From Aedoeadaptatus ivorii (lineage in GTDB: Bacteria; Bacillota; Clostridia; Tissierellales; Peptoniphilaceae), in the NCBI RefSeq assembly GCF_900638585.1, contig NZ_LR134523.1, positions 832,001-896,000 of the forward strand: DNA of 64,000 nt, in the 5' to 3' direction. A program made the position numbers and the translations under genes. The notes beneath the pieces were generated by a model. That model was not told the origin of the DNA. It saw only the letters and a list, made by a program, of their open reading frames with translations, and searched no databases. This document shows positions 1 to 11,441 of the stretch, in pieces (the stretch's first letter is position 1; every line of letters begins with the position of its first letter).

Positions 1-170
1 CCGTGGGCGTGGGTAAGCAAAATAGCCTCGACTTTTACGCCCGCAGCTTCGACGATGGCGAGAATTTTATCGCCCTCTGCACCGGGATCTACGAGAAATC
101 CGCGCTTCTTTTCGTCATAGACCAAATAGGCATTGGTCATACCGCCGACGAGTATTCTCTGATAGCCCAT
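1..170 (-). CDS. MBL-fold metallohydrolase, N-terminal part (glyoxalase II-like), cut by window edge
   Basis: Only the first 56 or so codons lie in the window. The translation starts MGYQRILVGGMTNAYLVYDE, continues with a GFLVDPGAEGDKI segment and reaches THAH at the window edge, the start of the zinc-binding THxHxDH signature of the metallo-beta-lactamase fold. The NxYLV...FLVDPGA pattern is that of small glyoxalase II-like hydrolases. The ATG overlaps the dtd stop codon in a TAATG arrangement, so it is probably translated from the relA-dtd message. A hydrolase of this family commonly follows relA and dtd in Firmicutes. The substrate cannot be told from this fragment. Confidence 0.8.
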   Translation of the reverse strand, partial: MGYQRILVGGMTNAYLVYDEKKRGFLVDPGAEGDKILAIVEAAGVKVEAILLTHAH

Positions 171-619
171 TAGAAGCTCCTTTCGCTGTCTAATAAAATC
201 GTCACTGGACCGTCGTTAATCATCTCTATCTGCATATCGGCGCCAAATTGACCCGTAGCGACAGAAAATCCCTTCTTTTCTACATAGGCAATCAAATCCT
301 CGTAGACCGCTTCCGAGATCTCTCCTTTGGCGGCGCGGATATAACTGGGACGGTTGCCTTTTTGGGCATCGCCGTAGAGCGTAAACTGACTGACAATCAT
401 AATTTCGCCCCCGGTGTCTTGGACGTTGACGTTCATAACGCCTTCTTCGTCGGGGAAAATTCGTAGGCCCGTGATTTTCTTTCCGATATATTCGATATCC
501 TTTTTGTCGTCTTCTTCTCGAATGCCTATGAGTACCATCAATCCCGCGTCGATCCGCGAAATAATTTCCCCGTCGACGGAGACGGTAGCATATTTTACTC
601 GTTGCACCACTGCGCGCAC
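170..619 (-). CDS. dtd: D-aminoacyl-tRNA deacylase
   Basis: 149 residues, the usual length of bacterial DTD. The family motifs are present: SQFTLYGD near residues 77-84, which holds the catalytic region, and the C-terminal NDGPVTILLD with the Gly-cisPro pair that confers chiral selectivity. The enzyme removes D-amino acids, and glycine mischarged on tRNA-Ala, in the cytoplasm. It lies 9 bases downstream of relA, and its stop overlaps the ATG of the next gene. The relA-dtd order is conserved in many Firmicutes, which supports the call. Confidence 0.96.
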   Translation of the reverse strand: MRAVVQRVKYATVSVDGEIISRIDAGLMVLIGIREEDDKKDIEYIGKKITGLRIFPDEEGVMNVNVQDTGGEIMIVSQFTLYGDAQKGNRPSYIRAAKGEISEAVYEDLIAYVEKKGFSVATGQFGADMQIEMINDGPVTILLDSERSF

Positions 620-628
620 GTTGACCTC

Positions 629-2785
629 CTAACCGCTGACCCGATATACTTCAAATACATTTTCGATATTTTTGAGCTTCTTTAGCAGACGCGAGAGCTC
701 GTCGATATGATGGATTCGCACCGTAATGCGAACCACCAAAAAATGATCCTTGTCTTCCCGCGCCGAAAGGTTTTGAATGTCCAGTCGGGAATCGTGAATC
801 CGATTGGCGATATCTGCCAATACATTGTTTTTGTTGGCGGCGCGAATTTCGATCTCCGCGCTATACGTCTCGTTTTCGCCCATATCCCACCGAACAGGAA
901 TCAATCTCTCTTCTTCCAGGTTGTTCTTCAGATTGATGCAGTCCGAGCGGTGGATGCTGATCCCGCGGCCCATGGTAATAAATCCCACGATTTCGTCTCC
1001 GGGTACAGGCGTACAGCACTTGGCGATGCGGACCTTTACATTGTCGATACCCTTTACCTGAATGCCGTTGGTGTTTCGCTGTTCCTTCTTTTCCGCCACC
1101 GGGATCTCTTCGGCGCGCACCGGCGCAGTCCTGTGCTTTCGCTCTTCCTTCTTCATATAGTCGGAGAGTTTCGCGGTCACCTGCCGCACGCTCATACTGC
1201 CGTAGCCGATCTGCGCGTATAGATCGTCGAGGTCGTCGAATTTCAGACGCTCCTTTACATCTTCCATCCAATCGTCACGAACGAAATCGGAGGGTCGGTA
1301 TCCCAGTTTTTTGGCCTCTTGTTCGATCATTTCTCGTCCGCGCAGGATATTCTTGTCCCGATCCTTGACCTTAAAGTACTGTTTGATCTTGGTCTTCGCC
1401 TGCGGGCTCTGTACGATTTTTAGCCAGTCGAGAGAGGGCTGTGAATTCTTATTGGTAATGACTTCGACGATCTCCCCGTTTTTGAGTTTGTGGCTCAACG
1501 GGACGATCCGGCCGTTGATCTTTGCGCCCACACAGGTATTTCCCACTGCGGTATGCACCCGGTAGGCGAAGTCGATGGGCGTAGAGCCATCCGGCAGATT
1601 GATCACATCGCCATTGGGCGTAAAGACAAATACTTCGTCGGCAAAGAAGTCGACCTTCAAAGTTTCCATAAATTCGTTGGGGTCTTTGAGGTCCTTTTGC
1701 CACTCCAAAAGCTGGCGCAGCCAAGTCAGATTTTCGTCAAAACTGGTGGACTTCTTCGTGCCTTCTTTATACTTCCAATGGGCCGCAATCCCGTATTCGG
1801 CGGTTTTGTGCATCTCCCAAGTGCGAATTTGTACCTCGAAGGTCTCGCCCCGATCGTCGATGACCGTGGTGTGGAGGGACTGATACTTATTCGGCTTCGG
1901 CATGGAGATATAGTCCTTAAATCGCCCGGGGATCGGCTTATACATGGTGTGAACCACGCCCAGCGCACCATAGCAATCCTTGATGTCATCTACCAAAATC
2001 CGAATCGCCTGCAAGTCGTAAATCTCGCCGAAGGTCTTCCCCTTTTTGATCATCTTTTTATAGATGCTGTAAAAGTTCTTCGGCCTTCCCGTAATGTCGG
2101 CGGCAATTCCGACTTTTTTGAGTTGATTCGAGATGTCTTCGATCAGCGCTTGAATTAACGCTTCCCGCTCGCTCCTCCGCTTATCGACCATTTCTACGAG
2201 ATTATAATAATTGACAGGATCCAAATAGCGCAGAGAAAGGTCTTCCAGTTCCATTTTCACCCGGCTCATCCCCAGCCGATCGGCGAGGGGCGCATAGATT
2301 TCTATGGTCTCCATGGCTTTGTCGCGTTTTTTCTCGGGAATCATATATTCCAAGGTCCGCATATTGTGCAGGCGGTCGGCAAATTTTACGATCACCACGC
2401 GGATGTCTTTCGCCATGGCGAGGACCATCTTCCGTATATTTTCCGCCTGTTTTTCCTGTTTGGTCTGGTAGGAAAGCATCTTTAATTTGGTCACGCCTTC
2501 TACCAGATCGGCGACTTCCTCGCCGAAGAGGTCTTTTACCTCGTCATAGGTGACCTCGGTGTCTTCAATGGTATCGTGCAACAGTCCCGCAATGATCGTC
2601 GGGACGTCCATATTCATTTCCGCCAAAATAAGCGCAACATGCAGAGGATGGACGATATAGTCCTCCCCTGAATTGCGCTTTTGTCCTTTATGATGGCGAC
2701 CTGCAAATTCGAATGCCTTGTATACCTGATCGAATTCCGCATCGGGATTATAGGAACGAATGGCTTCGATTAGTTGTTCAATCAT
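629..2785 (-). CDS. relA: Bifunctional (p)ppGpp synthetase/hydrolase, Rel family
   Basis: 718 residues with the full long RSH layout. An HD hydrolase domain comes first (HPLHVALILAE followed by GLLHDTIEDTE, residues about 45-75), then the synthetase domain (GRFKDYISMPKPNKYQSLHT, about 290-310), a TGS domain (VFVFTPNGDVINLPDG, about 390-410), a Cys-containing region (KCCTPVPGD, about 590) and a C-terminal ACT domain. The intact HD motif argues for a bifunctional Rel that both makes and degrades the stringent-response alarmone. It follows recJ by 4 bases, so the recJ-relA-dtd genes probably share one message. The apt gene often found between recJ and relA is not here. Confidence 0.97.
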   Translation of the reverse strand: MIEQLIEAIRSYNPDAEFDQVYKAFEFAGRHHKGQKRNSGEDYIVHPLHVALILAEMNMDVPTIIAGLLHDTIEDTEVTYDEVKDLFGEEVADLVEGVTKLKMLSYQTKQEKQAENIRKMVLAMAKDIRVVIVKFADRLHNMRTLEYMIPEKKRDKAMETIEIYAPLADRLGMSRVKMELEDLSLRYLDPVNYYNLVEMVDKRRSEREALIQALIEDISNQLKKVGIAADITGRPKNFYSIYKKMIKKGKTFGEIYDLQAIRILVDDIKDCYGALGVVHTMYKPIPGRFKDYISMPKPNKYQSLHTTVIDDRGETFEVQIRTWEMHKTAEYGIAAHWKYKEGTKKSTSFDENLTWLRQLLEWQKDLKDPNEFMETLKVDFFADEVFVFTPNGDVINLPDGSTPIDFAYRVHTAVGNTCVGAKINGRIVPLSHKLKNGEIVEVITNKNSQPSLDWLKIVQSPQAKTKIKQYFKVKDRDKNILRGREMIEQEAKKLGYRPSDFVRDDWMEDVKERLKFDDLDDLYAQIGYGSMSVRQVTAKLSDYMKKEERKHRTAPVRAEEIPVAEKKEQRNTNGIQVKGIDNVKVRIAKCCTPVPGDEIVGFITMGRGISIHRSDCINLKNNLEEERLIPVRWDMGENETYSAEIEIRAANKNNVLADIANRIHDSRLDIQNLSAREDKDHFLVVRITVRIHHIDELSRLLKKLKNIENVFEVYRVSG

Positions 2786-2789
2786 TCTA

Positions 2790-4508
2790 TCACCGCTTCT
2801 TGGACGGTCGCAGTGCTTCTATCTGAATCTGAAGTTTCCGATTGCCGCCATAGGTATCGATCTTGGGGCAATAGGCGATATCCATAAAAATGCTTCCGTC
2901 CGCTCGTCTTGCCCGGCGAAGAAAGTCCGTAAACTCTTCCGCCGGTTGAAATAATATACCGTCGTATTTCCTACCATTATAGGACAGATCCATGCGAATT
3001 ACATTGTTATTTTTTCCGAACACGCGGTACTGCAAAAGCTGCACATCGGTGGCGCCAAAAATCGGTCGTGCGTTTCCGTTTCCGAAGGGCGCAAATCGCG
3101 AAAGCCGCTCTACCGTATCTTCGCTCACGTCCTGTAGCGAAAGAACCGCATCCAGTCGTATGCGGGGCACGAGATCTCTGGGATCCAACCGGCTCTTTTC
3201 GATGACGTCGAGCTTAAAGGGGAGGTAGTTTCCGCGCGCCAGACTCAAGCCGCACGCCATGGCATGGCCGCCGAATTTGCTGAGATATTTCTCGCTCTTT
3301 CTGATTTCTTCGACCATATTATAGGCTTCGATGCTGCGTCCGGAGCCCTTGAGACCGTCTTTTGCGCCGGTGATTACGATACAGGGGCGGTGATACTTGC
3401 CCTTGATCTTTCCCGCGATGATGCCGGCGATGCTCTCGTCGATGGATTCGTCCTTTAAGATATAGATGGGCTGTACCGCTTCCTTGGGATTTTCCAGTTG
3501 TTTCTCCAAGCGCGCAAGCCCCTCTTGGGTAAGAGCCTGACGCTTTGCGTTTAGTTCGCGCAGATACGCCGCAATCTCCTTTGCCCGCGAAGGATCGTCG
3601 GTTACAAACAATTCTACGGCATCGCCCGCGGTATCCAAACGGCCCGCCGCATTGATCGTGGGCCCGAGTATAAACCCCAGATGATAGGCGCTGATTTCGG
3701 ATCGAATCGCACAGGCATCGCAAAGTGCCCGTATGCCGATCTGCTCCGTATGATTGAGCCGCTCGAGACCCAAGGTGACGAGGTTGCGATTCTCCTCGAC
3801 CAATTCCATTACGTCGCAAACCGTCGCAATGGCGGCATAAGCGATAAAGTCGGGATCCATGTCCTCCGCCTTGCCGGCGATGGTATAGAGATAGCGGATC
3901 AATTTGTAGCTCAATGCGCCGCCGCACAGACCCTGAAACGGATACGAACAATCCTTTCTGTGGGGATCGACGACCGCATCCGCCGACGGCAGTTTGTCCT
4001 TCCCTTCGTCTTGTACCACCTCGTGGTGGTCGAGGACGATCACAGAAAGCCCCAACGATTTGGCGCGCTCGATCGCAGCAAATTGGGCGATGCCGTTGTC
4101 GCAGGTGATGAGGAGTTCTACGCCGTCTTCTGCCGCCGCTTCCGCCATATCGGGCTGCAGGCCGTATCCGTCTTCCCGCCGATGGGGGATGACATAATCT
4201 ACCGTATACCCCAGCCCGCGAAGCCCGCGAAGTAATATGGTCGTACTCATCACTCCGTCGCAATCGTAGTCGCCGACAATGCGGATTTTACCGCGGGTCT
4301 TTTGAATGATATTCCCGGCTTTTACCATATCCTTCATAGATATGGGCGAGTGCAGTTGTTCCGCATCGGGATGGAAATACTTTTGGATTTTCTCTTTCGT
4401 ATCGATCTTTCGATTGATCAACACGCGGTATTCCCATTCCCGCAATCCCAATGCGCGAAAATCTATTTCCTCTTTCGGTTTTTCATTCTTCAAAGACCAG
4501 TACTTCAT
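2790..4508 (-). CDS. recJ: Single-stranded-DNA-specific exonuclease RecJ
   Basis: 572 residues. The DHH phosphoesterase core shows VGDYDCDGVMSTTILLRG (about 77-94), the TCDNGIAQFAAI segment and VIVLDHHEV (about 155-163), the manganese-binding motifs of RecJ. The DHHA1 domain follows with FGGHAMACGLSL (about 418-429), and an OB-like C-terminal part ends the protein. RecJ degrades single-stranded DNA 5' to 3' in recombination and mismatch repair. The first codon overlaps the scfB stop by four bases, indicating translational coupling. It is at the short end of the family, comparable to the compact clostridial forms. Confidence 0.95.
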   Translation of the reverse strand: MKYWSLKNEKPKEEIDFRALGLREWEYRVLINRKIDTKEKIQKYFHPDAEQLHSPISMKDMVKAGNIIQKTRGKIRIVGDYDCDGVMSTTILLRGLRGLGYTVDYVIPHRREDGYGLQPDMAEAAAEDGVELLITCDNGIAQFAAIERAKSLGLSVIVLDHHEVVQDEGKDKLPSADAVVDPHRKDCSYPFQGLCGGALSYKLIRYLYTIAGKAEDMDPDFIAYAAIATVCDVMELVEENRNLVTLGLERLNHTEQIGIRALCDACAIRSEISAYHLGFILGPTINAAGRLDTAGDAVELFVTDDPSRAKEIAAYLRELNAKRQALTQEGLARLEKQLENPKEAVQPIYILKDESIDESIAGIIAGKIKGKYHRPCIVITGAKDGLKGSGRSIEAYNMVEEIRKSEKYLSKFGGHAMACGLSLARGNYLPFKLDVIEKSRLDPRDLVPRIRLDAVLSLQDVSEDTVERLSRFAPFGNGNARPIFGATDVQLLQYRVFGKNNNVIRMDLSYNGRKYDGILFQPAEEFTDFLRRARRADGSIFMDIAYCPKIDTYGGNRKLQIQIEALRPSKKR

Positions 4509-5866
4509 TCCGCCTCACTTATCTCATTTGCGTATACAGATAGCGCACACTCCAGGCGCTTTTTCTCCATGATACATCCGATTTCGAAGGGCTTCAGAAT
4601 ATCGCCGTTGTTGTGATAGGCATTGGCATGGCAGCCGCCGGAACAGAAGTATTTCGCCCAGCAGTCGCGGCAATCTTCTTTGTGGAACACATCCGCCTTG
4701 TGGAATTTGTCTTGCAGCGCCTTGTTCTCGATGCCGTCGTAGACATTGCCCAGTTTGAACGCTTCTTCGCCGACGAATTGGTGACAGGGATAAATGTCGC
4801 CGGTGGGCGTCACGGCCACATATTCCGATCCCGCACCGCATCCGATACTTTTCTTATAGGCACAGGGGCCGCCCGAAAGGTCGATCATATAGTGAAAGAA
4901 GAAAAAATCCGAATCTTCTCTTCGAATTTCGAGATATTTTTCGCTAAACCGCTCGTACTCTTCGAGGATGGCGTCCAGATGCTCTTTTCGAATCGCATAT
5001 TCCCGTTCGGGGTCGGTGACGACCGGTTCCATCGATGTCTTTTTGAAGCCGAGATCCCGGTAGTGGAGAATGTCTTCGGAAAAATCAAGATTGTGAGAGG
5101 TAAAGGTACCGCGTATAAAGTAATCCTTGTCGCCGCGCTTCTCTACGAGTTTTTGAAATTTCGGGATGATCGCATCGTAACTGCCCTTTCCGTTCACCGT
5201 AGGACGCATTGCGTCGTTTAATTCGCGTCGACCGTCCAAAGAAAGAACCACATTTTCCATTTCCCGATTCAAGTAATCGATGCTCTCATCGTCCAACAGG
5301 AGGCCATTGGTGGTCATGGTAAAGCGGAAGCACTTGTCGTACGCCTTCTCCCGCTCCCGTCCGTATTCGACCAGCGCCTTTACCACATCGAAATTCATTA
5401 ACGGTTCGCCGCCAAAGAAGTCCACTTCGAGATTATGTCGATTTCCGCTATTTTCCAGCAAAAAGTCCAATGCGCGTTTGCCCGTTTCCAGATCCATCAT
5501 CATGCGCTCGCCGTGAAAATCGCCTTGGGAGGCAAAACAATATTTGCAGCGCAGATTGCAATCGTGACAGACGTGGAGGCACATCGCCTTAATATGGCAG
5601 TCGGGATTGAATGCGCCCAGATCCACATCCGTATCCTCGGAAAAGAGCAATCCCTCTTCCATCAGATAGCGGAGCTCATCGTAGCCCTCGGCAACGTCTT
5701 CTGAGCCGAAGCGATCGGCGAATTTTCGGATCATCTGCTCCTTGCTGGCGTCCTCCATATCCGGTGCCATTTCAAAAATCATATTGTCGACGACGTGGAC
5801 CGAACCGCTCGCCACGTCCAACAGGATATTTTTGCCATTGCCTTGAAAACGATGAATTTTACGCAC
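4505..5866 (-). CDS. scfB: SCIFF peptide radical SAM maturase (thioether cross-link-forming)
   Basis: 453 residues. The radical SAM motif is CNLRCKYCF, cysteines at about 103, 107 and 110, preceded by two further cysteines. An N-terminal segment of about 90 residues resembles the RiPP precursor-binding domain of this family. The C-terminal SPASM part carries ten cysteines, including CGAGSEYVAVTPTGDIYPC and CRDCWAKYFCSGGC, for auxiliary 4Fe-4S clusters. Known SCIFF maturases install Cys-to-Thr thioether bonds on a six-cysteine peptide, and that peptide is encoded just upstream at 5911-6057. The start is GTG at 5866 with an AAGGAG site seven bases upstream. A terminator separates it from the precursor gene, so expression probably depends on read-through. 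Confidence 0.93.
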   Translation of the reverse strand: MRKIHRFQGNGKNILLDVASGSVHVVDNMIFEMAPDMEDASKEQMIRKFADRFGSEDVAEGYDELRYLMEEGLLFSEDTDVDLGAFNPDCHIKAMCLHVCHDCNLRCKYCFASQGDFHGERMMMDLETGKRALDFLLENSGNRHNLEVDFFGGEPLMNFDVVKALVEYGREREKAYDKCFRFTMTTNGLLLDDESIDYLNREMENVVLSLDGRRELNDAMRPTVNGKGSYDAIIPKFQKLVEKRGDKDYFIRGTFTSHNLDFSEDILHYRDLGFKKTSMEPVVTDPEREYAIRKEHLDAILEEYERFSEKYLEIRREDSDFFFFHYMIDLSGGPCAYKKSIGCGAGSEYVAVTPTGDIYPCHQFVGEEAFKLGNVYDGIENKALQDKFHKADVFHKEDCRDCWAKYFCSGGCHANAYHNNGDILKPFEIGCIMEKKRLECALSVYANEISEAE

Positions 5867-5880
5867 GAATAACTCCTTCT

Positions 5881-5910
5881 AAAAGAAAAAGGTGTGGGAG
5901 ACCCACAACC
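5881..5910 (-). terminator. Terminator/attenuator between SCIFF precursor and its maturase
   Basis: On the minus strand GGTTGTGGG pairs with CCCACACC across a TCT loop with one bulged T, then comes a run of TTTTTCTTTT. It starts one base after the precursor stop codon and ends about 14 bases before the maturase start. It would leave abundant short precursor message and a smaller amount of full-length message, matching the need for more peptide than enzyme. Confidence 0.82.
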
Positions 5911-6057
5911 TTATCTATCCATATTTTCACACTTTTGATTGCCTACGGTGCAGCTGGTTTTGCAGGCCGATTGGCAAGAGGTTTGACATTCGCCGCATCC
6001 GGCCTTTTCCATGTTCTTCCGCAGGGAACGCTTGGTTAAAGTTTTTATGTACTTCAT
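5911..6057 (-). CDS. scfA: SCIFF ribosomally synthesised peptide precursor (six Cys)
   Basis: A 48-residue reading frame found by translating the gap between yajC and the radical SAM gene. It opens MKYIKTLTKRSLRKNMEKAG, a basic leader, and has exactly six cysteines at residues 21, 24, 28, 32, 36 and 43. The core CQTSCQSACKTSC is the conserved SCIFF (six cysteines in forty-five residues) signature, with the Thr residues that accept thioether links. An AGGAGAG ribosome binding site lies upstream of the ATG and the stop TAA is at 5911-5913. The adjacent maturase gene confirms the assignment. The peptide's biological role is unknown across the family, though it is nearly universal in Clostridia. 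Confidence 0.95.
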   Translation of the reverse strand: MKYIKTLTKRSLRKNMEKAGCGECQTSCQSACKTSCTVGNQKCENMDR

Positions 6058-6076
6058 CGTATCTCTCCTATCTATT

Positions 6077-6421
6077 TTATTCAGTTTCTTCTTCGCTGCT
6101 CTTTTTATGGGCGGGCTTCAAAACGGATTTAATCGACCATTTCATGAGTTCCAGTCTCGTCTTCATGCCGCTGGACTCGACGAGCACGACATCTTCTTTG
6201 ATTTGAACGATCTTCGCCACAATGCCCCCATAGGTCTGAATCTTATCGCCTACGGCAAGGTTTTCGAGCATTTTCGCCGCTTCTTTTTCTTTCTTTTTGT
6301 TCGGACGGATGATGCCGAAATAGAAGATCGCCATCATCATGACGATGGTCACCAATGTAGGAATCATCGACGCCTGTCCTTGTGCAGCTCCTAACGGAAA
6401 AGTTCCGCTTCCAAATTCCAT
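6077..6421 (-). CDS. yajC: Preprotein translocase accessory subunit YajC
   Basis: 114 residues from the ATG at 6421; an in-frame GTG two codons earlier is less likely because AGGAGG sits six bases before the ATG. There is one N-terminal transmembrane helix (ASMIPTLVTIVMMMAIFYFG, about residues 15-34), then RPNKKKEKE and the compact YajC domain (VGDKIQTYGGIVAKI, EDVVLVE). YajC associates with SecDF and SecYEG at the membrane. The tgt-yajC neighbourhood is widely conserved. The SCIFF precursor follows 19 bases downstream. Confidence 0.94.
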   Translation of the reverse strand: MEFGSGTFPLGAAQGQASMIPTLVTIVMMMAIFYFGIIRPNKKKEKEAAKMLENLAVGDKIQTYGGIVAKIVQIKEDVVLVESSGMKTRLELMKWSIKSVLKPAHKKSSEEETE

Positions 6422-6439
6422 AATCACCCTCCTGTCGAT

Positions 6440-8583
<2,144 letters not shown>

Positions 8584-8593
8584 AGAATCCTTT

Positions 8594-9823
8594 CTAGCGA
8601 ATTCGGGTTCCCGGGAAATAAAAAGCCAGGATCTCCGGATACGTCTTTCCCTTCTTCGCCATTTCGATGGCGCCGTATTGGCTCATGCCCACGCCGTGAC
8701 CATACCCCCTGCCCCGCACGCGGAGACCGCGAGAAATGTCGATCTCCTCGGTGGCGGGAAAGACAGGCTGAAAAATCTCGCGAATGCCCGCGGCGGTGAT
8801 CATGTTTTGAAGCGAAACGGCACGTGTCTCGCGGGCGGTGCGAACATGCTCATCGCCCAATGGGCGTTTGCCCCAAGCGGTTATCACCTCGGGCCGCTTT
8901 GTTTCCGCCAAATGTATTTCCATCGACTGGAAGTTCGTACTCTTTAGCTGCACCGATCCCATTTTCATTCGAAATGCGTTCCCCGTCATTTCCAAATTGT
9001 CCTTCGTGCCTTCTAAACGCAGATTGTGAATCCTTCCGCTATTTGTGCGCGAAAGGACGACGAGGCGTTTCGGTTCACCGATGGCGGGAAATGCCTTTTG
9101 AATGACCTCGATCGAAAACTCCGCCGTCCAAGTACTATGGGTGGTATTTACGGAATCGGGATCGTCCATCCCCTTCAAATACGGAACCGGGGCCCCGCCC
9201 CATACGTCTTCGATGGATTCGGTCCTGCCGCCGCTGGTCGCATGGAATATCGCATTGGCGACACTCTCGCCGTAGTACAACACCTTCCCCGCCGTAGCCG
9301 CCACGGCGGCATCGGTTCGCGGATCTTCGACGGCCATGCCGCCGTACGCCTGCGAGGCGGTGCCGTCTTCGAGATTGTAACCGTACTGGATGTATTTGTC
9401 GCGATTGGCGACGGCAAAGCTCCTAGATACCACCGCTTGCGCCTTTAAGGCCTCGGCGGCGGTGTCGTTTCCAATTTCTTTGGGCACGACCCCGCGCAGA
9501 TAGGATTCCATATCGACGATATTGACGACCACCATATTCGATCCCTTCGGCAAAAGTTCTATTTCGCCTCGATAGGGTCTGCCGTCTACAGAAAGCGTTC
9601 CGGCGGGCGAACTGTATCGCACGCCTTTTTTCGCATCCACTGCGGAAATGCGAATCTCGTTTCCTGCGGGCGCCCCATCTTTCGCTATGCCCGAATCCGA
9701 CGAGAGTACCACCTGCTTACGCTCGGATCCGAGTTTTATCCGCAGATTTTCCGCATAGGCGATCCCCGGTCGAGCGCTAAAGAACAGCAAAAGGAGCAGG
9801 GCGACGATCGACAGTCTTTTCAT
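8594..9823 (-). CDS. SpoIID/LytB domain protein, secreted
   Basis: 409 residues. An N-terminal signal peptide ([21 protein letters not shown], signal end near residue 24) leads to a SpoIID/LytB domain. Recognisable pieces are [50 protein letters not shown] and the C-terminal [20 protein letters not shown]. SpoIID is a lytic transglycosylase acting on stem-peptide-free glycan during engulfment. Homologues also occur in non-sporulating Firmicutes as general wall proteins, so sporulation should not be assumed from this alone. It starts at 9823 inside the ruvB stop, with GGAGGAAG upstream. Its position between ruvB and queA is common in clostridia. Confidence 0.9.
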   Translation of the reverse strand: MKRLSIVALLLLLFFSARPGIAYAENLRIKLGSERKQVVLSSDSGIAKDGAPAGNEIRISAVDAKKGVRYSSPAGTLSVDGRPYRGEIELLPKGSNMVVVNIVDMESYLRGVVPKEIGNDTAAEALKAQAVVSRSFAVANRDKYIQYGYNLEDGTASQAYGGMAVEDPRTDAAVAATAGKVLYYGESVANAIFHATSGGRTESIEDVWGGAPVPYLKGMDDPDSVNTTHSTWTAEFSIEVIQKAFPAIGEPKRLVVLSRTNSGRIHNLRLEGTKDNLEMTGNAFRMKMGSVQLKSTNFQSMEIHLAETKRPEVITAWGKRPLGDEHVRTARETRAVSLQNMITAAGIREIFQPVFPATEEIDISRGLRVRGRGYGHGVGMSQYGAIEMAKKGKTYPEILAFYFPGTRIR

Positions 9824-10830
9824 ATTTCTTCCTCCGTAAAGGGAATGCCTAAGTGTTCATAGGCCTTTTTTGTGGCGACCCGCCCCCTGGGCGTTCTCTG
9901 CACGAAATTGATCTGCAAGAGATACGGCTCATAGACGTCTTCTATGGTGATGCGTTCCTCGCCCAATGTGGCGGCGATGGCATCGATCCCCACGGGACGC
10001 CCTCCGTAATCGCGGATCATCGTATCGAGTATGCGCCGGTCCAAATCGTCCAGCCCGTAGGCGTCGACGTCCAACAGCTGCAGGCCCTCTTCGGCGACCG
10101 TCTCGTCGATCAGGCCGTCTCTTTTCACTTCGGCGAAATCTCGAATTCGCTTTAACAGGCGATTGGCGATCCGGGGCGTGCCGCGGCTGCGCTTTGCGAT
10201 CTCGAGCGCTCCCTTTTCACTCAAGGGAATCCCCAAGATGCGGGAAGAGCGCAACAGGATATGTTTCAGACTGTCGGGATCGTACAAATCGAGATTCAAC
10301 AATACGCCGAATCGATCTCGCAGAGGAGAAGCCAACTGGCCCGAGCGCGTGGTAGCGCCGATCAGCGTAAAGCGGTTTAAATCCAGCCGAAGTGAACGCG
10401 CCGAAGGGCCTTTGCCGACGATGATATCCAAGGCAAAATCCTCCATCGCCGGGTACAGAACTTCTTCCACCGTGCGCGGAATTCTGTGAATCTCGTCGAT
10501 AAACAAGACGTCATTTTCGTCGAGATTCGTCAAGATGCTCGCCAAATCTCCGGGCCGCTCGATGGCAGGGCCTGAAGTGACGCGAATATTGACCTGCATT
10601 TCATTGGCGATAATATTGGCAAGCGTCGTCTTCCCGAGTCCCGGCGGACCGCTGAGGAGGACGTGGTCCAAGGCTTCGTTTCGCATCTTGGCGGCTTCTG
10701 TAAAGATCTCGAGCTTTTCTTTCGCTTTGTTCTGGCCGATGTATTCCGATAGGAATTTCGGGCGCAGTGCGCTCTCCATCCGCTCCTCGTCGGGCAATAT
10801 CGTCTTCGAAACCAGTCGATTCTCTTCCAT
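9820..10830 (-). CDS. ruvB: Holliday junction branch migration ATPase RuvB
   Basis: 336 residues, the standard length. It begins with the [20 protein letters not shown] segment, has Walker [16 protein letters not shown] (about 59-73), Walker [11 protein letters not shown] (about 106-115), the sensor motif [18 protein letters not shown] and a C-terminal winged helix ending in [17 protein letters not shown]. It is the hexameric motor of RuvABC branch migration. It lies 13 bases downstream of ruvA and overlaps the SpoIID-like gene. Confidence 0.98.
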   Translation of the reverse strand: MEENRLVSKTILPDEERMESALRPKFLSEYIGQNKAKEKLEIFTEAAKMRNEALDHVLLSGPPGLGKTTLANIIANEMQVNIRVTSGPAIERPGDLASILTNLDENDVLFIDEIHRIPRTVEEVLYPAMEDFALDIIVGKGPSARSLRLDLNRFTLIGATTRSGQLASPLRDRFGVLLNLDLYDPDSLKHILLRSSRILGIPLSEKGALEIAKRSRGTPRIANRLLKRIRDFAEVKRDGLIDETVAEEGLQLLDVDAYGLDDLDRRILDTMIRDYGGRPVGIDAIAATLGEERITIEDVYEPYLLQINFVQRTPRGRVATKKAYEHLGIPFTEEEI

Positions 10831-10843
10831 ATTCCCCTCCCTC

Positions 10844-11434
10844 TCAACCTTGACGGTACAGGGCCTTGAGCGCCTGTTTTAATATCGATTCCATATCGTC
10901 GCCTTCCGCAGAGGATATGCCGTAAGTCGCTTCTTTTTCGGTATACCCCAACCCCAACAGCGCTTCGAGCGCCTCGGAACGGGGATCGGATGCGCTCCGT
11001 TTCTGAATCGGCTTTGCATTTTCCGTCGGCGCAAAACCGCCAACTTTGTCCTTGAGTTCCAAGATAATTCGCTCTGCCGTCTTCTTGCCGATTCCCTGCG
11101 CCTTGGTCAAAAGGGTGACATCTTCTCCTTGAATGGCGGAAATCAGCGTGTCGTCTTCCATACTGCTCAACACGCCCATGGCGACTTTGGGCCCGATGCC
11201 CGTTACGCCGATTAGGAGAAGAAAAAGCTCCCGCTCCTCTCGGTTCTTAAAGCCGTATAGTTGCAGCGCATCCTCCCGAACCTGCAGATAGGTATAGAGC
11301 ATCTGCTCTTCGCCAGAGCCGATTTCCTGTAATGAGGCGGTGGAGACGGATACGCGAAAGGCCAAGCCGCCCGTCGACAAAACGACGTAGTCTCCACCGC
11401 GTTCGACGACTTTTCCCAAAATTCGATCGATCAA
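10844..11434 (-). CDS. ruvA: Holliday junction DNA-binding subunit RuvA
   Basis: 196 residues. Domain I is the OB fold ([20 protein letters not shown]), domain II has two helix-hairpin-helix motifs ([18 protein letters not shown] at about 72-89 and [20 protein letters not shown] at about 106-125), and domain III at the C-terminus ([17 protein letters not shown]) contacts RuvB. The start at 11434 lies 7 bases after ruvC, completing a compact ruvC-ruvA-ruvB set. Confidence 0.97.
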   Translation of the reverse strand: MIDRILGKVVERGGDYVVLSTGGLAFRVSVSTASLQEIGSGEEQMLYTYLQVREDALQLYGFKNREERELFLLLIGVTGIGPKVAMGVLSSMEDDTLISAIQGEDVTLLTKAQGIGKKTAERIILELKDKVGGFAPTENAKPIQKRSASDPRSEALEALLGLGYTEKEATYGISSAEGDDMESILKQALKALYRQG

Positions 11435-11441
11435 TGTGCAC

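Noticed and set aside
1490-2158. Long plus-strand open frame opposite relA
   Set aside because: It is antisense to a full-length, motif-rich relA, has no ribosome binding site and no family resemblance; it reflects codon bias of the minus-strand gene.
8594-9823. SpoIID-like gene as proof of sporulation
   Set aside because: SpoIID/LytB proteins occur in non-sporulating Firmicutes, and no other sporulation gene is in the window.
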